Shown: in pieces, positions 15,396 to 23,534 of the stretch
How positions within the stretch are numbered: the first letter of the stretch is position 1
How the letters are laid out: each line of letters begins with the position of its first letter
Assembly: GCA_030618545.1 (NCBI GenBank)
Contig: JAUXDH010000005.1
Location: 1-40,866, forward strand
From: Chlorobiota bacterium
GTDB taxonomy: Bacteria > Bacteroidota > Bacteroidia > Bacteroidales > F082
DNA length: 40,866 nt
Direction: 5' to 3'
Position numbers and translations under genes: made by a program
Notes under the pieces: model-generated
Database searches by the model: none
What the model was told of the DNA's origin: nothing
What the model saw: only the letters and a program-made list of their open reading frames with translations

Positions 15396-16088
15396 CTAGA
15401 AAGGTGTAATGGTAATACCTACGGAAACAGGATACATCTCCGGTCCTCTACCCTGTCTGAATATTTTGGTGAACTGATAAGAAGCAAAGGCCGATACCCA
15501 TTTATATCCAATTCTAAATGTGGCGCCAAAAACAAACTTCTCCATCTGGTAAATATCCTTGGTCTTGGTTTTCACATTTTGATTATCCCCCGGACGGTTG
15601 CCTTTGTATTTCTCTTTGCTGTCGATCAGGTAACCCGCTTTGAGTCCAATACCCACTTTGAACCCTTTCTCTGTTCTGAACTTAAATTCGATGGGAAGAT
15701 CAATGTATACCGGATTGATCTTGGACTTCCTGTAGTCGATATTATCAGGGATGCGTTCATACTTAATGGTGTCGGCTTTAATATCAGTAATTACCGAATT
15801 GGAGTAAAGATTATGCGACCTGATCGCGAGTCCGATAGAAAAGGAATTTAATGATTCCCCCAGCGCTAAATTATACATCACAAAAACAGTAGCCCCCTGG
15901 TTGATTGTTCGAATCCTGAAGCCCTCCGGAATATAGGGCTCTTCATTTTTGTATATCCAAATATCTGCAAAAACATCAACACCAACGGTGACCTTTCGTT
16001 TTGCACTTTCACTGAGCACCTGGGCGTTGAGGTCAATAGAGCTAACAATGATTATCAGAGTGGCTATAATTAAGAGAAACTTTTTCAT
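15396..16088 (-). CDS. Outer-membrane beta-barrel protein (PorT-like)
   Basis: Start chosen at 16088 (MKKFLLIIATLIIIVSSIDLNAQ). This gives a proper signal peptide cut after LNAQ and places a perfect -7 box 22 bases upstream. The mature part of about 207 residues has alternating hydrophobic beta strands (VTVGVDVFADIWIY, SFSIGLAIRSHNLY, KGFKVGIGLKAGYLI, FVFGATFRIGYKWVSAF) and ends in a short strand finishing with Phe (VGITITPF), typical of small barrels. It is the last gene of the leftward block. No ligand or function can be assigned. Confidence 0.8.
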   Translation of the reverse strand: MKKFLLIIATLIIIVSSIDLNAQVLSESAKRKVTVGVDVFADIWIYKNEEPYIPEGFRIRTINQGATVFVMYNLALGESLNSFSIGLAIRSHNLYSNSVITDIKADTIKYERIPDNIDYRKSKINPVYIDLPIEFKFRTEKGFKVGIGLKAGYLIDSKEKYKGNRPGDNQNVKTKTKDIYQMEKFVFGATFRIGYKWVSAFASYQFTKIFRQGRGPEMYPVSVGITITPF

Positions 16089-16109
16089 TGTTTTTTTCTG
16101 TTCTGGTGG

Positions 16110-16117
16110 CAAAGATA
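16110..16117 (-). promoter_or_regulatory. -7 box TATCTTTG of the barrel-protein gene
   Basis: On the minus strand it reads TATCTTTGCC, an exact match, 22 bases before the ATG at 16088. It supports the shorter start. Confidence 0.6.
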
Positions 16118-16140
16118 ACATTAGAATAATTACAGCACTA

Positions 16141-16746
16141 TCATTTAATCAATTCGTCAAGCAGCTTTTTTGTTTTATCGGAATTCCATCGGGCTGCACC
16201 CTTCTTATTCAGCATAACCCGGCCTTCCTTACTAAGGACAAATGTTGCAGGTATGCTTTGTGTACTGAAATCCGATGGTGAATAATTTGAATAATAAAAA
16301 GGGAGTGATTCATATCCATGTTTTGCTGCAAAAGATACCACAGTTTCAGGATCCTCATTACTGACAAGTATAAAACTGACATTATCACCGAATTGGTCAT
16401 GCAGCTCTTCAATACCTGGCAATTCGGCAATGCAAGGCGGACACCATGTAGCCCATAGATTGAGGAATACCGGTTTTTCATTCAATTCCTGAAAACTGAT
16501 CCTGTCGCCATTTAACCGGTAAAGTTGCCACTGCAACGTTTGTTCACTCACAAAATATTGTTCATCTTCATCCAGCGATGATGCGGAAAACGAAGTCCAG
16601 CGAATAAAAAAAGCGGCAGTTTCCTTCCTGGTTCCGGGAATAAGCAAAAGCAAGATGATAACTACAAACACCGCATCAAAAAAGATGCTCAGCGGTTTTT
16701 TCTTTTTAAAATAGTTGGAAAAATAGCTCTTGGGATTAAACGCCAT
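16141..16746 (-). CDS. TlpA-like membrane-anchored thiol-disulfide oxidoreductase
   Basis: The 201-residue protein has one N-terminal membrane anchor (about 20-38, SIFFDAVFVVIILLLLIPG), then a periplasmic thioredoxin fold. The active site is NLWATWCPPCIAELP with Cys102 and Cys105. The cis-Pro loop is QSIPATFVLSKEG. A 60-residue linker lies between anchor and domain. Proteins of this group reduce or shuttle disulfides in the periplasm, for example in cytochrome c maturation, but no ccm genes are nearby. The upstream gene ends 30 bases away, so the two are probably cotranscribed. Confidence 0.92.
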   Translation of the reverse strand: MAFNPKSYFSNYFKKKKPLSIFFDAVFVVIILLLLIPGTRKETAAFFIRWTSFSASSLDEDEQYFVSEQTLQWQLYRLNGDRISFQELNEKPVFLNLWATWCPPCIAELPGIEELHDQFGDNVSFILVSNEDPETVVSFAAKHGYESLPFYYSNYSPSDFSTQSIPATFVLSKEGRVMLNKKGAARWNSDKTKKLLDELIK

Positions 16747-16776
16747 CAGGGCTAATTATTTAAGGATTTCAAAATA

Positions 16777-17187
16777 CTATGGCTTCAGCAAATTCGCTCT
16801 TCGGTCAAGTAACTCGTTAATTTGTTCTTCAGTGAGATCCGGGTTTTTTAAAAGCTCATCAATTTTTGCCATGTCATTGCCCGCTTCGTCAATTACCAGC
16901 ACAGGAGTTTCTTCTTCTTCAAAAATAAGCATATCATCTTCGCCCAATTCTTCTTTCAGTTGCTGAACAAGTGTTTTTACCATATCCTTTACCGAGTCTC
17001 CAAACTGTCCCTGAAGCTGATCTGCAATTTGTTCTTTCATGTTTTCGTAATTGCTGAAGAAAAACTGAAATTGTTGCAGCATCATTTTATTGACTCCCGG
17101 AACATCATCCAACGACTTGTTCTCCACCATCTTTTTGAACAACCTGAAGAGCTCGTCTAAATCTTTCTTGAATTGTTCGTCTTCCAT
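16777..17187 (-). CDS. Acidic helical hypothetical protein (136 aa)
   Basis: The family is not recognised with certainty. The protein is strongly acidic, rich in Glu, Asp, Gln and Leu, and predicted to be mostly helical (FKKDLDELFRLFKKMVEN, then DSVKDMVKTLVQQLKEEL). The last 40 residues, KIDELLKNPDLTEEQINELLDRRANLL, look like a helical hairpin. There is no signal peptide and no cysteine, so it is probably cytoplasmic. A TAACTTTG box eight bases before the ATG suggests a nearly leaderless transcript that continues into the TlpA-like gene. Confidence 0.7.
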   Translation of the reverse strand: MEDEQFKKDLDELFRLFKKMVENKSLDDVPGVNKMMLQQFQFFFSNYENMKEQIADQLQGQFGDSVKDMVKTLVQQLKEELGEDDMLIFEEEETPVLVIDEAGNDMAKIDELLKNPDLTEEQINELLDRRANLLKP

Positions 17188-17194
17188 GTCCTTT

Positions 17195-17202
17195 CAAAGT
17201 TA
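17195..17202 (-). promoter_or_regulatory. -7 box TAACTTTG, nearly leaderless
   Basis: It is an exact TAnnTTTG match on the minus strand, only seven bases upstream of the ATG at 17187. Transcription would start at or next to the start codon. Confidence 0.5.
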
Positions 17203-17311
17203 ATATTTTTCAATTCGCAATAATTGTGCCTTCACTTGTGTTAACTGTCATATTTACTGTTTTATTGCAAAGAGAGCTGTCTAATAAACAGATAATACGA
17301 AAATTTGTTCG

Positions 17312-17332
17312 CCGGGACATTTGTATGTCCGG
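17312..17332 (-). other. GC-rich hairpin just after lnt
   Basis: CCGG-ACAT pairs with ATGT-CCGG with one bulged base and a four-base loop, about ten bases past the lnt stop. No T tract follows on either strand, so it is more likely an mRNA 3'-end stabiliser or weak terminator than a standard intrinsic terminator. Confidence 0.4.
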
Positions 17333-17340
17333 TTAGATAA

Positions 17341-18954
17341 TTAGCGTGCCGGCTTTTTCTTTTTCCGCAGGTATCCCTGGGTAAAACTGATCAACAAAAT
17401 CAAAGCGCTGACAAATGCAGCAGCTCTTGCAATGTAGTCGCCATTTTTGACATAATATGTTAATGTATCGTTTTTGTTGAGCTTCGAACGAATAACAGCA
17501 GGTTCCCAATATTCTGTTTTCTGAGATATGTCTCCGCGTTGATTGATAAAAGCGGATATTCCGGTATTTGCCGAACGTGCGATACTTCTGCGCGTTTCTA
17601 TTGCCCTCAATACAGCATACTGATTATGCTGGCGGTGTCCGGGGGTATTACCCCACCACCCGTCATTCGTAATAATGAAAATGAACTGGGCCCCTTCAAG
17701 CACAGTTTTAGCGACAAACTCACCATAAATTGATTCGTAGCAAATTACAGGAGAGACTTTGGTATTGGTCAGGTTATTGAAAACAACCGGATATTCATCT
17801 GTAGCAAGCGTGCCGGTCATCCCACCCAGATTGATGGCGAAACTTTCAATTGGTTTAAGAATACCCCATGAAGGCATGATCTCCACTCCGGGTGTGAGCT
17901 TTGACTTGTGATGGATCTGGATGTAATCGGAAGTATCTATCAGAAATGCTGTGTTGTATGAATAATAATAGCCTTCGCTGTTGGTGAATTTACGGGCAGC
18001 ATGGTTTCTTTTCTCATTTGACCCGATCAATCGATGAGTAGAAGCTCCAATAACAATTGATACATGGGGGAACTCATTTGCAAAATCCTGCACCCGTGTA
18101 ATTAATGGTGACCTATCAAGGGCATCCTCCCAAATGCTTCGAACACCGTCATAAAGTGTCGATTCAGGAAATACCAGGAATACGGTGCTATCGGTAATTT
18201 TTTCCCTGGCCATTTGGATATTCTTTTCCAATAATTCCCTGGCCGGAGATTCATATTGTTCTGTGTATGGATCGGTGTTGGGTTGTACAACAACTATTTC
18301 AATGGGATCTTCAGTCTCAATATAGTTGGTATAAACAGCATATGAATAAATCATTGGGACGATTAAACACAACAAAAGTGCAGCACCATTGATGGCCAGT
18401 TTTAAACCGTAACTTTTTGCCAGGAGGAGCTTTATAAAATGAAATGCCAGGATGTTTACCAGGATTACCCATGCAGTACCACCCATGGTCCCTGTAATAT
18501 CATACCATTGAATCCATTTTGGATTGGAGGCAAAAACATTACCCAGGTTTAACCACGACCAGGTGAGGTCCCAGTTCATATGAAAAAACTCCCAGGCAAT
18601 CCAGTAGAAAAGTAATATGATAAATCCTCTCTTGTTGCTATAGAGTTTCTTTTTCGATAAATGGAATACATAAAACACAACTGCGACAAAGAGAGAGTTT
18701 AACATCATTGCCAGTATGGAGCCAACGTCTGTTGAATACCAGATCCACCAGGTTGTCAATACATTCCAGATCAAAAAAGCAAGCCATGCATACAAGAACA
18801 CTCCCTTTTTGTTAGTATCACCAAGTTGCTGCTGTATGAAAAAGAGTGGCACAAAGGCAACAAAAATCAGCAGGCTAACACCCCTTTCAGGCCAGGCCAG
18901 AGCAAATAAAAGACCCGACAGAATTGACATTAAAAGCAACTGGATACGATTCAT
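17341..18954 (-). CDS. lnt: Apolipoprotein N-acyltransferase
   Basis: Lnt adds the third acyl chain to the N-terminal cysteine of lipoproteins in the inner membrane. The 537 residues show about six N-terminal membrane helices (first at 5-20, last near 186-206), a periplasmic nitrilase-fold domain (about 215-500) and a final C-terminal helix (near 510-528). The catalytic triad is visible: Glu264 in LVFPESTLYDG, Lys350 in HHKSKLTPGVE and Cys405 in SPVICYESIYG. Glu358 matches the extra conserved glutamate. The start is the Met directly before the first helix. It lies 75 bases downstream of the hydrolase gene in the leftward block. Together with lspA at the window's right edge it shows that lipoprotein maturation here includes N-acylation. 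Confidence 0.95.
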   Translation of the reverse strand: MNRIQLLLMSILSGLLFALAWPERGVSLLIFVAFVPLFFIQQQLGDTNKKGVFLYAWLAFLIWNVLTTWWIWYSTDVGSILAMMLNSLFVAVVFYVFHLSKKKLYSNKRGFIILLFYWIAWEFFHMNWDLTWSWLNLGNVFASNPKWIQWYDITGTMGGTAWVILVNILAFHFIKLLLAKSYGLKLAINGAALLLCLIVPMIYSYAVYTNYIETEDPIEIVVVQPNTDPYTEQYESPARELLEKNIQMAREKITDSTVFLVFPESTLYDGVRSIWEDALDRSPLITRVQDFANEFPHVSIVIGASTHRLIGSNEKRNHAARKFTNSEGYYYSYNTAFLIDTSDYIQIHHKSKLTPGVEIMPSWGILKPIESFAINLGGMTGTLATDEYPVVFNNLTNTKVSPVICYESIYGEFVAKTVLEGAQFIFIITNDGWWGNTPGHRQHNQYAVLRAIETRRSIARSANTGISAFINQRGDISQKTEYWEPAVIRSKLNKNDTLTYYVKNGDYIARAAAFVSALILLISFTQGYLRKKKKPAR

Positions 18955-19029
18955 TTACAGTAGATATACGTGTGCTGCGAAAATAATAAATTCAATCTTC
19001 TATAGCGAAAGGAAAAGCGGGTACAGGGA

Positions 19030-19899
19030 TTATTTAAGTGTTTTCTGAAAGTGTTCGCTAATTCTCAGCCAGAAATCTTCTTCTAAATGACAATCGGAAT
19101 GGTTTCTGTTTTCAATCAACCACATTGAAGCATTTCCATCTTTTGAAGCATCATAAAGCCTGCGTAAATGTGCTGGAGGAATGGTTTCATCCTTGTCTCC
19201 ATGAATCAGTAAAAAATCAGCATCGGAGTGGCTAATATGTTTTTCAGGGGCAACATCAGCAAACTTAAAACCTACCCGGCTTTGTAATAATGTTATCACT
19301 CCCCATCCTACAGGAATGTAAGGCATATGGTGCTGTTTGAGTTGTTGTTTCATCACGTCCAATGGATTGGCAAATGCGCCAACAGTAACAACGCTGCTTA
19401 TCCTTGGGTCGTTGGAGGCTGCAAAAATACTGGCTGCTCCGCCTATCGATAATCCTACAAGCCCGATAGATTTGTTTGCGAAATACTTGTCCCGATGAAT
19501 AAAATCCAAAGTGGCGCTGATGTCTTCAGCAAATTTCACCATCGTTGAGAAGTCATCCCTGTCGCTGCTCCCATGATGTCTTGAATCAAAGGTCAGCAGG
19601 TTGAAATCTTTGTCAGAAAGATGCCTGATATAAGGTAAAGTTCGTTCAACATTTCTTCCCCATCCATGTACGAGAATGAGCGTGGGAAAACCGGAATCTC
19701 GTTTCATCAGCCAGCCATAAAGTGTACAATTATTTTTAGCAGGGATAGAAACTTCTTCAAATGCAATGCCGAATCTTGCCGGGTTATTCTGATGTTTTGT
19801 CTGTTTATTTTGGAAAGACTTCAGTATGAGTCTTAGAACTAAAAAAAGAAACAATAAAATAATGATGAGCAACGCGCTAAGATAAAATGACCCGGACAT
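19030..19899 (-). CDS. Membrane-anchored alpha/beta hydrolase
   Basis: Start taken at 19899 (MSGSFYLSALLIIILLFLFLVLRLIL), ten bases after the hflX stop. Starting earlier would translate back into hflX with no domain. The 289-residue protein has one N-terminal membrane helix (5-25) and an alpha/beta hydrolase domain. The oxyanion region is LILVHGWGRN, the nucleophile is Ser151 in VGLSIGGAAS, the acid is Asp235 or Asp237 in LLIHGDKDETIP, and the base is His267 in IENRNHSDCH. It resembles serine aminopeptidase/FrsA-like lipases. The substrate is unknown, and it is probably an esterase or acylhydrolase at the membrane. Confidence 0.88.
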   Translation of the reverse strand: MSGSFYLSALLIIILLFLFLVLRLILKSFQNKQTKHQNNPARFGIAFEEVSIPAKNNCTLYGWLMKRDSGFPTLILVHGWGRNVERTLPYIRHLSDKDFNLLTFDSRHHGSSDRDDFSTMVKFAEDISATLDFIHRDKYFANKSIGLVGLSIGGAASIFAASNDPRISSVVTVGAFANPLDVMKQQLKQHHMPYIPVGWGVITLLQSRVGFKFADVAPEKHISHSDADFLLIHGDKDETIPPAHLRRLYDASKDGNASMWLIENRNHSDCHLEEDFWLRISEHFQKTLK

Positions 19900-19909
19900 T
19901 TGGCTGGGA

Positions 19910-21127
19910 TTAATATAAAAAATCGTTGTAGGGATATCGGATAGCGTGTATATCTCTGATTTGTCCGTAAAGGAGTTCCTTAAAAGGTTGAAAGTTTTCT
20001 TTTGTTTTGGCTGATATAAAAATGCAAGGATGATTGTCTTTTGCCATCCAACTGGATTTAAGATCATTAAGGCTAAGGTTTTCAGCAGTGACAGGGGTGA
20101 GGTCATCTTCATCTTTTTCAACAAAAGTGTAGGCATCTATCTTATTAAACACCATCATCACCGGTTTATCGCTAACACCAATTTCTGCCAGGGTTTCATT
20201 TACGGTCTTAATCTGGTCTTCGAAATCGGAATGGGAAATATCAACAACATGCACCAGAATATCTGATTCCCTGACTTCATCCAGTGTTGATTTAAAAGAT
20301 TCTACCAGGTCGTGAGGAAGTTTTCTGATGAAACCGACGGTGTCTGACAGCAGGAAGGGCAGGTTGTCGATCACCACTTTTCTTACAGTCGTATCCAGGG
20401 TAGCAAACAGTTTATTCTCAGCAAAAATATCCGACTTGCTGATCAGGTTCATTAAAGTGGATTTTCCCACATTGGTATAACCAACCAGTGCAACGCGTAC
20501 CATTTTCCCCCTGTTCTTTCGTTGTGTTGCCTTCTGTTTGTCTATTTGAATAAGCTTTTTTTTCAGCAGGCTGATTTTCTCCCGGATGATTCTTCTGTCG
20601 GTTTCAATCTCCGTTTCTCCAGGTCCACGCAAACCGATTCCACCGCGCTGCCGTTCCAGGTGGGTCCACATCCTTGTCAGACGGGGTAAAAGGTACTGGT
20701 ATTGCGCCAGTTCAACCTGGACTTTGGCATGAGCTGTTTTTGCCCGTTTGGCAAATATGTCGAGGATAAGATTGGTGCGGTCAAGGATCCTGCATTCCAA
20801 TACCTTTTCCAGGTTTCGAATTTGCGATGGACCCAACTCATCATCAAATACAACAATATCTACTTCTGCAGCTTTTACGAATTGACGGATTTCATCAAGT
20901 TTACCCGAACCGACGTAAGTTTTGGGGTTTGGATATTCCAGGGATTGAATAAATCTTTTCATGGGAATACCTCCGGCAGTTTCTACCAGAAATGCCAGTT
21001 CGTTAAGATATTCATCTACCCTGAACTTATCCTGTTTCCGGGTAATCAAACCAACCAGGACAGCTTTTTCCGGCTCATTCTTCGTATTTACCTGTTGTTC
21101 TATCATACCACTCTGTCTTTCGGGCAT
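19910..21127 (-). CDS. hflX: Ribosome-associated GTPase HflX
   Basis: HflX splits stalled or stressed ribosomes using GTP. The 405 residues contain the N-terminal HflX domain (about 20-180) with YVGSGKLDEI and the glycine-rich GGIGLRGPGETEIETDRR. The GTPase domain has G1 GYTNVGKST, G3 DTVGFIRKLP, G4 NKID and G5 ISAK. The stop is followed by the hydrolase start after ten bases. Two starts are possible, at 21127 (MPERQSG) and 21106 (MIEQQ). The longer is given, but the conserved part begins only at about residue 22. A near-consensus box TAATTTTA lies at 21160-21167. Confidence 0.96.
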   Translation of the reverse strand: MPERQSGMIEQQVNTKNEPEKAVLVGLITRKQDKFRVDEYLNELAFLVETAGGIPMKRFIQSLEYPNPKTYVGSGKLDEIRQFVKAAEVDIVVFDDELGPSQIRNLEKVLECRILDRTNLILDIFAKRAKTAHAKVQVELAQYQYLLPRLTRMWTHLERQRGGIGLRGPGETEIETDRRIIREKISLLKKKLIQIDKQKATQRKNRGKMVRVALVGYTNVGKSTLMNLISKSDIFAENKLFATLDTTVRKVVIDNLPFLLSDTVGFIRKLPHDLVESFKSTLDEVRESDILVHVVDISHSDFEDQIKTVNETLAEIGVSDKPVMMVFNKIDAYTFVEKDEDDLTPVTAENLSLNDLKSSWMAKDNHPCIFISAKTKENFQPFKELLYGQIRDIHAIRYPYNDFLY

Positions 21128-21209
21128 TTCCCCAATGAGGAGAAAATGTTGTGTTTTATTAAAATTATCACAAGCTGATGATGCTGATATTTAAGATAGG
21201 GAAAAACTA

Positions 21210-22217
21210 TTAGTAGATTTTTCTAAAGCCAATAATTTCCCTTACATCCCTCACTGTTTTCATTGCATTGGCGCGGGCTTTTTCCGCACCCTGATTAATC
21301 ACCCTGCTAATGTATTCATCGTTTGCCGATAACTCCTGAATGCGTTCATAGAATGGCCGGGTAAATGAAACAATATCCTCAGCAAGTTGTTTTTTCAGAT
21401 CACCATATCTGATAGTGCAGTTGTTGTAATGGTCATCAAAAAACTGAATTGTTTCAGAACTTGATACCACCTCCATTAATGAGAAGAGGTTTTGGATAGC
21501 TTCCGGTTTCTCCTGGTTCATTTGTTCTGGTCCGCTATCCGTTACCGCCCTCATCACTTTTTTTCTGATTGATTTGGGATCCTCACAGAGAAAAATGGCA
21601 TTGCCTTCTCCTTCAGATTTGCCCATTTTACCAGAACCATCCAATCCGGGTATTTTAACGAGCTCATCATCAAAGTTGAAAGCTTTCGGAATAGGGAAAT
21701 AATCCACTTTATACATCCGGTTGAACCTCCTTGCAAATGTTCTCGTCATTTCCAGGTTTTGTTCCTGGTCTTTCCCAACAGGAACCAGATGCGCCCGTTG
21801 AATGATGATGTCGGATGCCATTAATGTTGGGTAGGTCAGCAGGCCGGCATTGATGTTATCAGGTTGCTTGCGTGCTTTTTCTTTAAAAGTTGTTACCCTT
21901 TCCAGTTCACCAAGGTAGGCATTCATGTTGAGGAAAAGGTATAATTCGGCTGTTTCCGGAATATCACTCTGAAGATACAGCGTAGCCTTATCCGGGTCGA
22001 GTCCTGCTGCCAGATACTCAATAATCACCTGCCGCACATTTCCCTGTAAATCCTTTGGATTCGGATGGGTAGTCAGCATATGGTAGTCAGCAATGAAAAA
22101 GTAACATTCATTGGTTTCCTGCATTTTCACAAAATTCCTTACAGCACCGAAATAATTACCCAGGTGCAGGTTCCCGGTAGGGCGAATTCCACTCAGTACA
22201 GTCGGCTTTTTTTCCAT
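21210..22217 (-). CDS. trpS: Tryptophanyl-tRNA synthetase
   Basis: A class I aminoacyl-tRNA synthetase charging tRNA-Trp. Start set at 22217 (MEKKPTVLSGIRPTGNLHLGNY). The HIGH-like motif is GNLHLGNY, right after the family's SGxxPTG start, and the KMSKS-like motif is GKMGKSEG, about residue 196. The length of 335 residues is normal. An upstream in-frame Met (22307) would add 30 residues with no similarity, upstream of the likely promoter. The -7 box lies five bases before the ATG, implying a nearly leaderless message. It heads the leftward block. Confidence 0.96.
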   Translation of the reverse strand: MEKKPTVLSGIRPTGNLHLGNYFGAVRNFVKMQETNECYFFIADYHMLTTHPNPKDLQGNVRQVIIEYLAAGLDPDKATLYLQSDIPETAELYLFLNMNAYLGELERVTTFKEKARKQPDNINAGLLTYPTLMASDIIIQRAHLVPVGKDQEQNLEMTRTFARRFNRMYKVDYFPIPKAFNFDDELVKIPGLDGSGKMGKSEGEGNAIFLCEDPKSIRKKVMRAVTDSGPEQMNQEKPEAIQNLFSLMEVVSSSETIQFFDDHYNNCTIRYGDLKKQLAEDIVSFTRPFYERIQELSANDEYISRVINQGAEKARANAMKTVRDVREIIGFRKIY

Positions 22218-22222
22218 GCGCG

Positions 22223-22230
22223 CAAAAGTA
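22223..22230 (-). promoter_or_regulatory. -7 box TACTTTTG of trpS, nearly leaderless
   Basis: It is an exact match on the minus strand ending five bases before the trpS ATG. If used, transcription would start on or beside the start codon. Confidence 0.55.
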
Positions 22231-22368
22231 GTAAAAAAGGATGCTTGGTAGTGACATGGTTTGAAGGAGAATAAAGTGAAGGAGTAGGAGGTAAAACAAG
22301 GTTCCAAAAAACAGTTTCACTTTTCGATTTACTGAAGCTTACCGTCTGGGTTGATAAAATCATACTTT

Positions 22369-22396
22369 ATGTTGCATAAAACATGTTGCATAAAAT
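22369..22396 (+). repeat. Tandem 14-mer ATGTTGCATAAAAC/T upstream of the AAA ATPase
   Basis: Two adjacent copies differ only in the last base. The TTG of the second copy (22386-22388) is 20 bases before the TATATTTG box, the expected place for a -33 element. The repeat therefore overlaps the promoter and could be an operator. Confidence 0.7.
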
Positions 22397-22408
22397 ATGA
22401 TATCATCG

Positions 22409-22416
22409 TATATTTG
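22409..22416 (+). promoter_or_regulatory. -7 box TATATTTG of the AAA ATPase gene
   Basis: It is an exact TAnnTTTG match, 17 bases before the ATG at 22434, with a TTG in the correct -33 position. Confidence 0.65.
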
Positions 22417-22433
22417 CCATTAAATACTCAGTT

Positions 22434-23534
22434 ATGAATCCTTTTACTTTAAATTATCATCCGAATTATTTCTGTGACAGGGAAAGTGAACTAAATCAAT
22501 TAAAGGAAAACATAGTAAATGGTCGCAATACATTGTTGCACAGTCCCCGTCGATTGGGGAAGAGCGCATTAATCAGGCATTTTTTTCATAGCCTTGAAAA
22601 AGAAAAAACCTTTGAAACACTTTTTATAGACCTGTTTGCCACACAGAGTATGGGTGACCTGATCAAAATATTTGCAGAAAAATTATTGGAAAAATACCAC
22701 AGCAAAAACATCATTACCGGTATAAAAAAAATCCTGAAAGGGATAAATCCCACTGTATCGTTTTCTCAGGATGGAATTGCAAGCTTAAGATTAAATCTTG
22801 ATGAAAGTCAGCATGAATCTACCCTGAAAGAACTTTTCTCATATCTGGAAAGCCGCAGGAAAAAAGTTGTTGTAGCCTTCGATGAATTTCAGGTAGTTGC
22901 GGGTTATCATCAGAAAGCAGAGGCAATTCTGAGAACGCACATCCAGGAATTGAAAAATATCCAATTTATCTTTTCAGGAAGTTCAAATCATTTGTTAAAA
23001 GAAATGTTTTACAGTGCGAAACGACCGTTTTATCAAAGTAGTGAGGTGGTTGTTCTTAACAAAATTAACCGACAGAAATACGCAGACTTTATAGCAAGTC
23101 TATTTAATAAGGGAAAAAAGAAAATAGAAGAAACCGCTAGTGATCATCTTTTGGATTTCTCAGAAGTTTACACTTATTACACCCAGGCAATTTGCAATCA
23201 GGCATATTACAAAACGCAAGATTTGTTATCAATAGAAGCAGCCAGACAAATCACGAAAACTTACCTTGAAAACAGGAAGGCTGATTACCAGAGTTTGTTA
23301 AACCTTTTACCTGCAAACCAAAAAAAGGTGGTGATCGCCATTGCAAATAACGGTAGTGTAAAAGCGCCCACCTCAATAGAATTTATAATGAAGCACAAGT
23401 TACCCTCTGTTTCCTCAACCTTACAGGCGGTTAAATCATTGGCTGACAAAGAAATTGTTTACAAAACCAATGAGGGATATACCGTTTATGATGTCTTTTT
23501 TAAACGGTTTTTGCAAATGTATTATCAGAAATAG
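22434..23534 (+). CDS. AAA-type ATPase (archaeal-type ATPase family)
   Basis: The 366-residue protein has the layout of the archaeal-type ATPase family, a STAND-related P-loop group. The opening RESELNQLKENI is the family's typical entry. Walker A is HSPRRLGKSAL (residues 36-46), Walker B is KVVVAFDEFQ (D150, E151), and a sensor strand IQFIFSGSSNHL follows. A winged-helix-like domain occupies about 290-366 (NQKKVVIAIANNGSVKAPT, ending YDVFFKRFLQMYY). No nuclease or effector domain is fused. Genes of this family are scattered and often horizontally acquired, and their role is poorly known. It stands alone, and its last ten bases overlap the convergent radical SAM gene. Confidence 0.85.
   Translation: MNPFTLNYHPNYFCDRESELNQLKENIVNGRNTLLHSPRRLGKSALIRHFFHSLEKEKTFETLFIDLFATQSMGDLIKIFAEKLLEKYHSKNIITGIKKILKGINPTVSFSQDGIASLRLNLDESQHESTLKELFSYLESRRKKVVVAFDEFQVVAGYHQKAEAILRTHIQELKNIQFIFSGSSNHLLKEMFYSAKRPFYQSSEVVVLNKINRQKYADFIASLFNKGKKKIEETASDHLLDFSEVYTYYTQAICNQAYYKTQDLLSIEAARQITKTYLENRKADYQSLLNLLPANQKKVVIAIANNGSVKAPTSIEFIMKHKLPSVSSTLQAVKSLADKEIVYKTNEGYTVYDVFFKRFLQMYYQK

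Noticed and set aside
19900-20136. 79-residue N-terminal extension of the alpha/beta hydrolase
   Set aside because: It overlaps the conserved 3' end of hflX in another frame. The Met at 19899 gives a clean membrane anchor ten bases after the hflX stop.
22369-22396. CRISPR-like repeat array
   Set aside because: There are only two copies, with no spacer between them and no cas genes nearby.
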